DNA from: Puniceicoccales bacterium
GTDB lineage: Bacteria > Verrucomicrobiota > Verrucomicrobiia > Opitutales > LL51
Assembly: GCA_031278845.1 (NCBI GenBank)
Contig: JAITJQ010000035.1
Coordinates: forward strand, 1 to 9,190
Reading direction: 5' to 3'
DNA: 9,190 nt
Positions 1-6,158 of the stretch are shown here, one piece after another (positions within the stretch are counted from its first letter, which is position 1; each line of letters begins with the position of its first letter). Below the pieces are notes generated by a model. That model searched no databases. It was not told the origin of the DNA and saw only the letters and a list, made by a program, of their open reading frames with translations. The position numbers were made by a program, and so were the translations under genes.

Positions 1-1
1 C

Positions 2-28
2 GAGCCCGGCGCGTTCCGCGCCGGGCTC
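2..28. repeat. Perfect 12-bp GC-rich hairpin, loop TTC
   Basis: The arms GAGCCCGGCGCG (2-13) and CGCGCCGGGCTC (17-28) pair perfectly around a 3-nt loop. On the plus strand a run of seven T follows only after a 16-nt gap, so this is not by itself a canonical intrinsic terminator. It may continue beyond the window as part of a larger array. Confidence 0.85.
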
Positions 29-58
29 AGCCGCCGAAGTCAAGTTTTTTTCTTTTAG

Positions 59-118
59 TGCCACGCAAATCCTGCGCAAATTGCGCAGGGTTTGCGTGGC
101 ATTTAATTTTTCTTTTCT
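59..118 (+). terminator. Long stem-loop followed by a T-rich tract, plus-strand terminator candidate
   Basis: The arm at 59-79 pairs with 81-101 over about 21 bp with one T-G wobble; the practical loop is AAATT. On the plus strand it is followed directly by TTTAATTTTTCTTTTC, which fits an intrinsic terminator for transcription entering from the left. On the minus strand the following bases are A-rich (CTAAAAGAAAAAAA), so it does not look like a terminator for the gsp operon. A convergent gene left of the window is therefore expected. Confidence 0.55.
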
Positions 119-126
119 TAAATTAG

Positions 127-153
127 CAGCCCCGCGGCGAAGCCGCGGGGCTG
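127..153. repeat. Perfect 12-bp GC-rich hairpin, loop GAA (TTC on the minus strand)
   Basis: CAGCCCCGCGGC (127-138) pairs with GCCGCGGGGCTG (142-153). The loop GAA is the complement of the TTC loop of the hairpin at 2-28, and both stems are GC-only near the loop, so the two may be related elements in opposite orientation. No T-tract follows on either strand. Confidence 0.85.
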
Positions 154-166
154 GCCTCTGGCCCCT

Positions 167-205
167 GCGGATTGATCCAGCGGCGCTGCCGCTGGATCAA
201 TCCGC
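167..205. repeat. Perfect 18-bp hairpin, loop GCT
   Basis: GCGGATTGATCCAGCGGC (167-184) pairs with 188-205 without a mismatch around GCT. Within each arm GGATTGATCC is itself nearly palindromic, so the element could fold in more than one way or extrude as a cruciform. No T-tract follows. Confidence 0.9.
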
Positions 206-214
206 AACCCAGGT

Positions 215-235
215 CCAGGAGGCGGTGCCTCCTGG
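215..235. repeat. Perfect 9-bp hairpin, loop GGT
   Basis: CCAGGAGGC (215-223) and GCCTCCTGG (227-235) pair perfectly. The flank at 236-243 (CGGGGATT) leads straight into the next hairpin. On the minus strand the loop region reads GGCACCGCC. Confidence 0.85.
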
Positions 236-243
236 CGGGGATT

Positions 244-264
244 CTAAGGGCGCGCAGCCCTTAG
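244..264 (-). repeat. Hairpin overlapping the gspE stop codon
   Basis: CTAAGGGC (244-251) pairs with GCCCTTAG (257-264). On the minus strand the upstream arm contains the gspE TAA stop (263-261), so the hairpin starts inside the coding sequence. A ribosome terminating on gspE would cover this arm, which could couple translation termination to the fold or stability of the 3' end. No T-tract follows on the minus strand. Confidence 0.75.
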
Positions 265-1928
265 TCATCCATATTATTTTTATCGGCGAACTGCATAATT
301 TCCTCGAGGGATGTTCGGCCCTGTTTGACGTGTTCCCAGGCACAGGCCTGTAATGTCTGCATTCCCTCCTCAAGGGCTATGGTTCGGATTTCTCTAGCGG
401 GGGCATTTTTGATAATTGCCTGCTGGATTTTGTCACTGATGACCAGCACTTCATGGACAGCAATTCTTCCTTTATACCCATTTTTACATCTATCGCAACC
501 GCTACCGACCATAACTTTATCGATATGAGCTAACTCCGAGGATGGGTCGACGCGCAAAGCGCGCAGGGCGTACTCCAATTCATCTGGAGTGTAGTTTGCT
601 TTTTTTGCGCAATGCGGACAAATTTTTCTAACGAGGCGTTGGGCGAGGACCAATTGTAGGGAGGATGCGAGGAGGAAAGGTTCCAAGCCCATGTCGCAGA
701 GGCGGGATACGGCGCCTGCCGAATCGTTGGTATGCAAGGTACTGAGGACCATGTGACCGGTAATGGAGGCGCGGATGGCGATATCTGCCGTTTCCGCGTC
801 ACGAATTTCACCGATCATGATTACGTCCGGATCCTGACGCAGGATGGAACGCAGTGCGCTGGCAAAGGTCATACCGATATCCGATTGAACTTGGCACTGA
901 TTGATACCAGCAATTTCGTATTCTACGGGATCTTCGACGGTGATAATACGGATTTCAGGGTCACGAATCTTATGGATACAGGCGTTGAGCATGGTCGATT
1001 TACCGGATCCGGTGGGACCGGTAACGAGGACGATACCGTGGGGACGCGAGATCGCATTAATGATTTGTTCCAATTGTTTTTGACCGAGGCCCATACCTTC
1101 GAGTTCGACGGGGGCTTCACTCAAATTTAAGAGGCGGAGACTGATACTTTCACCGTAGGAGATGGGTAAAGTGGAGACGCGGATATCGATGGCGGTATCA
1201 CCGGAACGGAAGGCGATACGGCCATCCTGAGGGCGGCGTTTTTCCGAGATATTGAGTTTAGCCATAATTTTCAGGCGTGAAATGATGGCTGCCTGGTAGA
1301 GGACGAGATTCGGTGGTAAACTAACGGGGACCAATGCGCCATCGATGCGGTAACGGATTTGCAGCGAATTTTTTTGGGGTTCGAAGTGGATATCCGTTGC
1401 GCGATCGGCAAGGGCCTGTTTAATGAGCTCATTGACGAATTTAATAACGACTGCATCCTCATCTTCCTGTACGATTTCGATCTTTGAGACGAGTCCTTTA
1501 TTCTCTTCGGCATCAGCAAAACTTCCCGCACCGACACCGAAGCGTTCATTAATAACTTTACGGATTTCCTGGATTTGTCCTAAGCAGTAAACAAAATCGA
1601 CATTGGAAGATGCTTTAACCCATTTTTTCATCGTTGCATCGGGTATCCAACCGAAAACTAATCCCTGACGGCCATCTTCCCAATCAACGGGTAAACATAC
1701 ATATTCCAGGAGTAATTTTTCTGGAAGGATTTTCGTAATTTCCTTGGATACCGTGAATTTTTTAAGGAAAGGGAAGCCGCACATACCGGATAGCCATTCG
1801 TAGGCATCGAGGGAAGTGCGCGCCAATTTCTCGGCTAGGAGGTCGATTTTTTTATCGACATGACTTGCGGCGATCATTGCGGGCAAGGCAGGATCAACCG
1901 TTGCGAGTACTTTATCTAAATTTTCCAT
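261..1928 (-). CDS. gspE: GspE/PilB-family secretion or pilus assembly ATPase
   Basis: This is the cytoplasmic hexameric ATPase that powers pseudopilus assembly in type II secretion or type IV pilus systems. The 555-residue product has an N-terminal MshEN-like domain (about 45-135) and then the catalytic core. Visible motifs are RATDIHFEP (176-184) and RYRIDG (192-197), Walker A GPTGSGKST (304-312), the Asp box IITVEDPVEYE (328-338), Walker B DPDVIMIGEIRD (366-377) and the His box GHMVLSTLHTNDS (391-403). The zinc tetracysteine pair CPHC (437-440) and CDRC (478-481) marks the GspE/PilB branch rather than PilT. Length is normal and no key residue is missing. It is the last gene of the operon, 34 nt after the GspC-like gene; the ribosome binding site is weak (GAG, 5 nt before ATG). 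GspE and PilB cannot be told apart by motif alone; the K-L-M-D neighbours favour GspE. Confidence 0.95.
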   Translation of the reverse strand: MENLDKVLATVDPALPAMIAASHVDKKIDLLAEKLARTSLDAYEWLSGMCGFPFLKKFTVSKEITKILPEKLLLEYVCLPVDWEDGRQGLVFGWIPDATMKKWVKASSNVDFVYCLGQIQEIRKVINERFGVGAGSFADAEENKGLVSKIEIVQEDEDAVVIKFVNELIKQALADRATDIHFEPQKNSLQIRYRIDGALVPVSLPPNLVLYQAAIISRLKIMAKLNISEKRRPQDGRIAFRSGDTAIDIRVSTLPISYGESISLRLLNLSEAPVELEGMGLGQKQLEQIINAISRPHGIVLVTGPTGSGKSTMLNACIHKIRDPEIRIITVEDPVEYEIAGINQCQVQSDIGMTFASALRSILRQDPDVIMIGEIRDAETADIAIRASITGHMVLSTLHTNDSAGAVSRLCDMGLEPFLLASSLQLVLAQRLVRKICPHCAKKANYTPDELEYALRALRVDPSSELAHIDKVMVGSGCDRCKNGYKGRIAVHEVLVISDKIQQAIIKNAPAREIRTIALEEGMQTLQACAWEHVKQGRTSLEEIMQFADKNNMDD

Positions 1929-1962
1929 ATTATCTCAAATTAAGGTTATATTCCCGTTTTAA

Positions 1963-2559
1963 TTAATCGTAATCCAAGTCGTCCCAGTAATCCCAATCCC
2001 AATAATCATCAAAGTCGTAGGATGGTGCGACAGATCCTTGAGACGATGGATAATAGGACGATTGATTTGTGCTCGAATTTGAATGGGGTGTTTGGAAAGA
2101 AGAAGCATTATTATTACCAGTTGCTTTCTTCTCCTCTTCTCCTATCGGACAGACGTAAGCATGACCACCATATTCAATTTCTAAGGTTTTCTTACTGGCG
2201 TCAAATTTTTTAGGAGCATATCCCAATGGGGACGACTTTCCGGAAAGTAAAACGGTATTGATTGCCTCCTTTGACGTTTTATCGTGAATGGAAAAATAAT
2301 CTTGGTCCCCCACTCTCATGTGCCCCGAGCAACCCAATTTCATATCGGGTTTTTTAGGAGGAGGTGGCGGTGCAGAAACGGGTGCTTTCGGCGCGGATAT
2401 TTGTGGTGGCGATTTAGGTTCCGGTTTAGGTGCATCGCCGAATGGGGATCGTTCGTGTAATGACTTAAATTCATCCACGGCTACCGATTCGGCCATTCCT
2501 AGGTGATAACCGCCCACTAAAACCACACCGAAGAAAATTTTTTTTGTACTACTTTTCAT
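1963..2559 (-). CDS. Exported proline-rich GspC/PilP-like connector with acidic aromatic tail
   Basis: The product has 198 residues. The N-terminus (MKSSTKK, then a hydrophobic stretch to about 22) is a signal peptide, with possible cleavage after GMA, or a single membrane anchor. RSPFG (38-41) and a Pro-rich linker (44-71) follow. A small domain at about 72-140 has the look of the GspC homology region: short beta segments, LGYAPKKFDASKKTLEIEYGG, and two Cys (77, 137) that could form a disulfide. A polar Ser/Asn region leads to a tail of Asp, Trp and Tyr (181-198). GspC/PilP proteins link the inner-membrane platform to the secretin, which fits the position between the secretin and ATPase genes. 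The start at 2559 has AAAGGA 6 nt upstream and gives a short basic signal-peptide N-region. An in-frame ATG at 2589 abuts the gspD stop, has AGAAGG upstream and would add 10 residues. The family assignment is inferred from layout. Confidence 0.75.
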   Translation of the reverse strand: MKSSTKKIFFGVVLVGGYHLGMAESVAVDEFKSLHERSPFGDAPKPEPKSPPQISAPKAPVSAPPPPPKKPDMKLGCSGHMRVGDQDYFSIHDKTSKEAINTVLLSGKSSPLGYAPKKFDASKKTLEIEYGGHAYVCPIGEEEKKATGNNNASSFQTPHSNSSTNQSSYYPSSQGSVAPSYDFDDYWDWDYWDDLDYD

Positions 2560-2565
2560 GGCGAT

Positions 2566-2571
2566 TCCTTT
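2566..2571 (-). promoter_or_regulatory. Ribosome binding site of the GspC-like gene
   Basis: AAAGGA on the minus strand lies 6 nt before the ATG at 2559. It supports this start over the in-frame ATGs at 2574 and 2589, although the 2589 ATG also has a good AGAAGG upstream, within the end of gspD. Confidence 0.5.
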
Positions 2572-2589
2572 CATATTTATCGATTTCAT

Positions 2590-5481
2590 TTAGCGCCTTC
2601 TTGAGAAATGACCTTTTCTCGTCAATGGCTTAGCGATACCGCCCTCTTTACTTTCAAAAATAGTCTCCGATTCGGGAGTTAAATCCGATATTCCATCGGG
2701 GAATACTTCTTCTTTCGTAGAGACTTCGGCAACGAAGTCATCGCTTCCAGGTGTTATGGGTTGGCGCGCCCACTCATCCCAGACATCCGACGGCAATTCC
2801 GCTGCGACGAATGGTTCCGGCTCCGTTGAAACGGGTTGAACGGTTGCCTTGCTCCTTCCGCGACGGCGGTCACGCCTGGTAGCCCTATTTTGCTTATTTT
2901 TTTCGGCCTCACTTCTTTCGCGTTGAGCCCACTCATCCCAGACATCCGACGACGATTCCGCTGCGACAAATGGTTCCGGTTCCGTTGGAACGGGTTGAAC
3001 GGTTACCTTGCTCTTTCCGCGACGGCGGTTACGCCTGGTGGCCCTATTTCGCTTATTTTTTTCGGTTTCACTTTTTTCGCGTTGAGCCCACCCATCCCAG
3101 ACATCCGACGATGATTCCGCTGCGACAAATGGTTCCGGTTCCGTTGGAACGGGTTGAACGGTTGCTTCGCTCTTTCCGCGACGGCGGTTACGCCTGGTAG
3201 CTCTATTTTGGTTAATTTTTGCAGCCTTCCCTTCTCCTTTTTTTCTAGCTTGGGCACTTTCAGCCATTGCTTGGGCATTGAGACCGAAAATGGTATCCTT
3301 CGGAAAAGGTTTACTTTTGGGGAAATCACCCGTTGCTTTATAGTGAGCAATGTCCTCCTTGAAGTTTGTTACTTCGAGCCGTTTATCGAGATAGGCTGAT
3401 TCTTCCTGGGGATGTAGAATAATCGTTGGTTTGATGAAAACAATTAATTCCTTGGTCTTTTCGTCACGTTTCCGCGATGTGAATAGGGCGTCGCCCAGGA
3501 CAGGTATATCGCCAAGGATGAATAATTTTCCACCGGATTTGGACTCTTCTTTTTCTTTAAATCCAGCAATAACAATGACATCTCCATTGGCTACGCTGAC
3601 AAAAGAATCGATTTGTTTATCCGAGATGATCGGCGCCAGAACGCTTCCAGCACTGACATCTCCGTCGTATTTGGAAATTTTTTGTTCAATTTCCATTTGG
3701 ATGATTCCATTACTCCCAATGAGTGGCGTTACGGTGAGTTCTAACCCGACGTGTTTATAGATAAGACTGATTCGTTCTTTAGAGTCTTTATCATCCTTCT
3801 GCGTGCTAGAGTCAATGAACGGACGTTCCTCTCCAATTTTAAAGTTAGCCTTTCGATTGTGTGTAGTAACTAGAGTGGGTGTAGAAAGGATCTTAATATT
3901 GGAATCCATTTTAGCCTTTTTGAAAACGGTGGATAAAGCGAAGTTTTTAAGTGTTCCCGCAAACGATCCCAAACCACCGTCTGGTCCCAAACTACCTTTG
4001 AAATTGATATCATATTCACGGGGCTGATACTCGTGGGTGAGTGTCTTATCCCCTCCATCCTGGCCAGCATCTATCTGAGCTATTTTCTTTGAACCCTTAT
4101 ACTGGTTATAAGCTTCCCCTTGATGATATCCCAAATCTAGGGCATCCATACCGCTTTGTTGGCCTTCGTTTAGGGTGATTTGGGCAACAATAACTTCAAT
4201 GCGGACCTGGTCGAGGAGAACATCTAAATTAGCAATTAAATGTCTCACTTGGGATAAATCGGATGCCGTACCATAAACGATAATCGAATTACTTCTTTCG
4301 TCAGACGATAGCGTCAAATTGGCGGAAAACTGTGCCGCCTGCTCTTCACCCAATTCTCCCCCCGGGAGTTGTTGGGAAGAAATGAAATCGCTATAGGTAT
4401 TGCTGATTTGCTGGTTACTACGGGAACCACTCGCCGCCTGAGCAAGGGCGCTTGCTAAACTACTTTGGGCCGACATTTGTGCCTGTTGACGTTCAAAGGC
4501 CATTTTATTTTCTTTCTCAACGCGACTTCTTTGCTCCTTGACGATCCCGGAAACGATATCGGTAATCTTCTTCGCATCCCCGTGCTTAACACGAATAACT
4601 TCGGATCGCAATAATAATTCGCACTTATTATCTAATTGTTTAACAATGTCGACAATTACGGGTAAATTTTCCTGTGACGTTATGACAATCAGCTGATTGC
4701 TGGAGTCGTCGTAATCGATCGTCATATTGTTGAGATATTTTTTTAGTCCCCCCCGTTTGAGTGCCTCGAATTTCTTTGATACAGCCGATGCCTTGACATT
4801 GTTAAGGGGAAGAAAATTGATGGACTCAACCATGTTAATGGGCGTATCCGTACGTTGAACCAAATTTTCTATGGTCTGTAAATTAGCCATCGTATCCGTA
4901 ATAAAAAGGGAATTCGATGACGCAAAGAGAACTGTGTTCGATGAACTCGGCGTTAAAAGTGGTTTTATCAATTTCTGAAATTCCGTCGCATCTAAGTAGC
5001 GGAATTTAAAGAATTTCGAATACACCTTTTGGGTAGGTTCATAGGTTAACAGTGATTCATCGAGGATATCGGGTGATTGCGTTATGGCCGATTTCGATGT
5101 AACCACTTTCATAAAAGTACCTCCCATATTGACGATCGCAATACCATTCAAACTTAGCACGCTCTCAAGGGCGGCAATCGCCTCCTTCTTGGAAATGGGC
5201 TCGTGAATTTCAAGAGATATCTGTGCCGCCGGCAATTTTTGCTCCATTAAAGCTGTACATTTCGTCAACTGTTCCAACATTCCGACAACTTCTTGCGGAC
5301 TGGCATTTTTCAAGATCAGCTGATCCACTGTACCTTCTTCGCCGATTGCAAAAATATCGGAAATATTTTCAACTTTCGTTGATTTCGAAACATTGCCATT
5401 TTTCTGCATGGACACGTTTGGTAACGCTGCCGCTGCCGTCAACGGTAATAACCCAAATATTAAACATTTTCCTTTCTTCAT
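2590..5481 (-). CDS. gspD: GspD-type outer-membrane secretin with a long Arg-rich repeat tail
   Basis: This is the outer-membrane pore of the machine, 963 residues, longer than common GspD proteins (about 600-750). In order: a signal peptide (MKKGKCLIFGLLPLTAAAALP), an N0-like domain (about 45-130), N1 (about 150-215), N2 (about 218-285), and N3 (about 290-425) split by a Gln/Ser/Ala-rich loop (about 318-388). The secretin core (about 425-690) includes VRIEVIVAQI, NIKILSTPTLVTTHN, VGLELTVTP, a VANGDVIVIAGF segment and ELIVFIKPTI. About 270 extra residues follow, with three Arg-rich repeats and the basic end GHFSRRR. The start at 5481 is chosen because GAGAGG lies 7 nt upstream and the product then opens with a classical signal peptide; a TTG at 5496 and an ATG at 5487 lack usable spacing. 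It follows the GspM-like gene after 50 nt. The secretin identity is firm; the role of the tail is unknown. Confidence 0.93.
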   Translation of the reverse strand: MKKGKCLIFGLLPLTAAAALPNVSMQKNGNVSKSTKVENISDIFAIGEEGTVDQLILKNASPQEVVGMLEQLTKCTALMEQKLPAAQISLEIHEPISKKEAIAALESVLSLNGIAIVNMGGTFMKVVTSKSAITQSPDILDESLLTYEPTQKVYSKFFKFRYLDATEFQKLIKPLLTPSSSNTVLFASSNSLFITDTMANLQTIENLVQRTDTPINMVESINFLPLNNVKASAVSKKFEALKRGGLKKYLNNMTIDYDDSSNQLIVITSQENLPVIVDIVKQLDNKCELLLRSEVIRVKHGDAKKITDIVSGIVKEQRSRVEKENKMAFERQQAQMSAQSSLASALAQAASGSRSNQQISNTYSDFISSQQLPGGELGEEQAAQFSANLTLSSDERSNSIIVYGTASDLSQVRHLIANLDVLLDQVRIEVIVAQITLNEGQQSGMDALDLGYHQGEAYNQYKGSKKIAQIDAGQDGGDKTLTHEYQPREYDINFKGSLGPDGGLGSFAGTLKNFALSTVFKKAKMDSNIKILSTPTLVTTHNRKANFKIGEERPFIDSSTQKDDKDSKERISLIYKHVGLELTVTPLIGSNGIIQMEIEQKISKYDGDVSAGSVLAPIISDKQIDSFVSVANGDVIVIAGFKEKEESKSGGKLFILGDIPVLGDALFTSRKRDEKTKELIVFIKPTIILHPQEESAYLDKRLEVTNFKEDIAHYKATGDFPKSKPFPKDTIFGLNAQAMAESAQARKKGEGKAAKINQNRATRRNRRRGKSEATVQPVPTEPEPFVAAESSSDVWDGWAQREKSETEKNKRNRATRRNRRRGKSKVTVQPVPTEPEPFVAAESSSDVWDEWAQRERSEAEKNKQNRATRRDRRRGRSKATVQPVSTEPEPFVAAELPSDVWDEWARQPITPGSDDFVAEVSTKEEVFPDGISDLTPESETIFESKEGGIAKPLTRKGHFSRRR
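2764..3207 (-). repeat. 159-bp tandem repeat in the gspD 3' end (53-residue protein unit, 2.8 copies)
   Basis: Two full units (3207-3049 and 3048-2890) and one partial unit (2889-2764) repeat with a period of exactly 159 bp. For example, the segment starting CA(C/T)CCATCCC or CACTCATCCC recurs at 2771, 2930 and 3089. The copies differ at scattered single bases only. Each protein unit opens with a strongly basic block (RATRRNRRRGKS or close), then VQPVPTEPEPFVAAE, then SDVWDEWA, then a charged linker. Weaker similarity reaches a few residues before the first unit. The high DNA identity points to recent duplication or ongoing homogenisation, and copy number may vary between strains. Confidence 0.92.
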
Positions 5482-5488
5482 AACCATC

Positions 5489-5494
5489 CCTCTC
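5489..5494 (-). promoter_or_regulatory. Ribosome binding site of gspD
   Basis: GAGAGG on the minus strand sits 7 nt before the ATG at 5481. It overlaps the upstream TTG (5496) and abuts the ATG at 5487, so it can serve only the 5481 start. Confidence 0.65.
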
Positions 5495-5531
5495 AATCAA
5501 AAATCATATTATTAATCAAAAAAACCATATT

Positions 5532-6158
5532 TTATTCCAATAAATTGCCACGACCATTCCATTTGATTAGTTTTTCGTCTAATCGATGTGTTCCTAAAAT
5601 TTTTGCCACAATCCTATCGACATCACTATCAGCTTTGATATCGAGTGCCGAAATGCCAATTTTAGCCGAAAGCGACCTTCCTTGCATCACTAACTCTATA
5701 TCGTCAATACAGAGATTGGAATCGGGAATTTCGATAATATCGTCAAATTTTAAAATATCAGAAAAATGAACACCCCTCAGGTCAATGGAAATTTTGTTGA
5801 AAGAAAAAAATTTACCATTTTGTGACTCGGGCATACCCACGTTATATTTAAGTGATAGGCGTTTTGCTGCATCTCCGACGAGCGCCATTAATTTGGGTTG
5901 ATCGATTTTATCTCGATGGAGAATTTCGTCGATGATGGAGCGAAAACGCTCATTAATTTCATTTTCCCGAGACAACCACGAATTTTGTTCCTCCTGTTTT
6001 TTAGCATTCTTTTCTTTGGTGAAGCTATATATTTTCCATATATTCGCGTCATATCCAATAATACCTAATGTAAGGAGGGCCAAAACACCTGCGATTGCTA
6101 AGCATTCGCCTTTATATAACAGGAAAAAAAACGATTTTAATTTCGAAATTTTCTTCAT
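5532..6158 (-). CDS. GspM/PilO-like inner-membrane platform protein
   Basis: The 208-residue product has a short basic N-terminus (KKISKLK), one membrane helix at about 19-36, a charged, probably coiled-coil segment at about 44-85, and a small alpha/beta domain at about 115-175. That last part (ISIDLRGVHFSDILKFDD followed by LCIDDIELVMQG) has the beta-alpha-beta rhythm of the ferredoxin-like fold of GspM and PilO. Such proteins pair with GspL/PilN in the inner membrane and hold the platform under the secretin. Its ATG overlaps the stop of the upstream GspL-like gene by 4 nt (ATGA). No strong ribosome binding site is seen, so translational coupling is likely. Sequence identity in this family is low; the call rests on architecture, size and the K-L-M order. 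Confidence 0.7.
   Translation of the reverse strand: MKKISKLKSFFFLLYKGECLAIAGVLALLTLGIIGYDANIWKIYSFTKEKNAKKQEEQNSWLSRENEINERFRSIIDEILHRDKIDQPKLMALVGDAAKRLSLKYNVGMPESQNGKFFSFNKISIDLRGVHFSDILKFDDIIEIPDSNLCIDDIELVMQGRSLSAKIGISALDIKADSDVDRIVAKILGTHRLDEKLIKWNGRGNLLE

Larger units (their letters stand above)
2..264. repeat. Array of six distinct perfect hairpins at the 3' end of the gsp operon
   Basis: This stretch after the gspE stop has no credible gene and is almost entirely inverted repeats. Perfect stems lie at 2-13/17-28, 59-79/81-101 (one G-T pair), 127-138/142-153, 167-184/188-205, 215-223/227-235 and 244-251/257-264. A small GGCC-TCT-GGCC stem sits at 153-163. The stems differ in sequence, but most loops are 3 nt and the spacers are short. 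Perfect pairing in every stem suggests recent origin or selection on structure. Read on the minus strand, the array begins at the gspE stop, so it would form the 3' end of the operon mRNA. It may protect or process the mRNA, or be a mobile hairpin-type element. The function is unknown. Confidence 0.85.

Noticed and set aside
2..264. Insertion sequence end or integron attachment site
   Set aside because: No transposase or integrase is present, no flanking target duplication is visible, and the hairpins do not share the arm sequences expected of attC sites. A non-autonomous element remains possible.
81..353. Open frame of 90 codons on the plus strand across the hairpin array
   Set aside because: It reads through perfect inverted repeats and into the antisense of gspE. 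It has no ribosome binding site and no protein-like composition.
732..1130. Plus-strand open frame of 132 codons
   Set aside because: It is antisense to the gspE catalytic core, where motifs on the minus strand are unmistakable. The frame is open only because of codon bias.
1929..1962. Terminator or promoter between the GspC-like gene and gspE
   Set aside because: Only 34 AT-rich bases with no stem-loop and no convincing -35/-10 pair; an intra-operon gap is enough.
2764..3207. CRISPR array or intergenic satellite
   Set aside because: The units abut directly with no unique spacers, and the whole stretch is in frame inside gspD.
2754..3350. Several open frames on both strands across the secretin repeat
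   Set aside because: The repeat period (159 bp) is a multiple of three, so any frame open in one unit stays open in all. The gspD frame is continuous with the secretin domain, so the others are shadows.
5482..5496. TTG (5496) or ATG (5487) as the gspD start
   Set aside because: The GAGAGG motif overlaps or abuts these codons. Spacing is right only for the ATG at 5481, which also gives a clean signal peptide.
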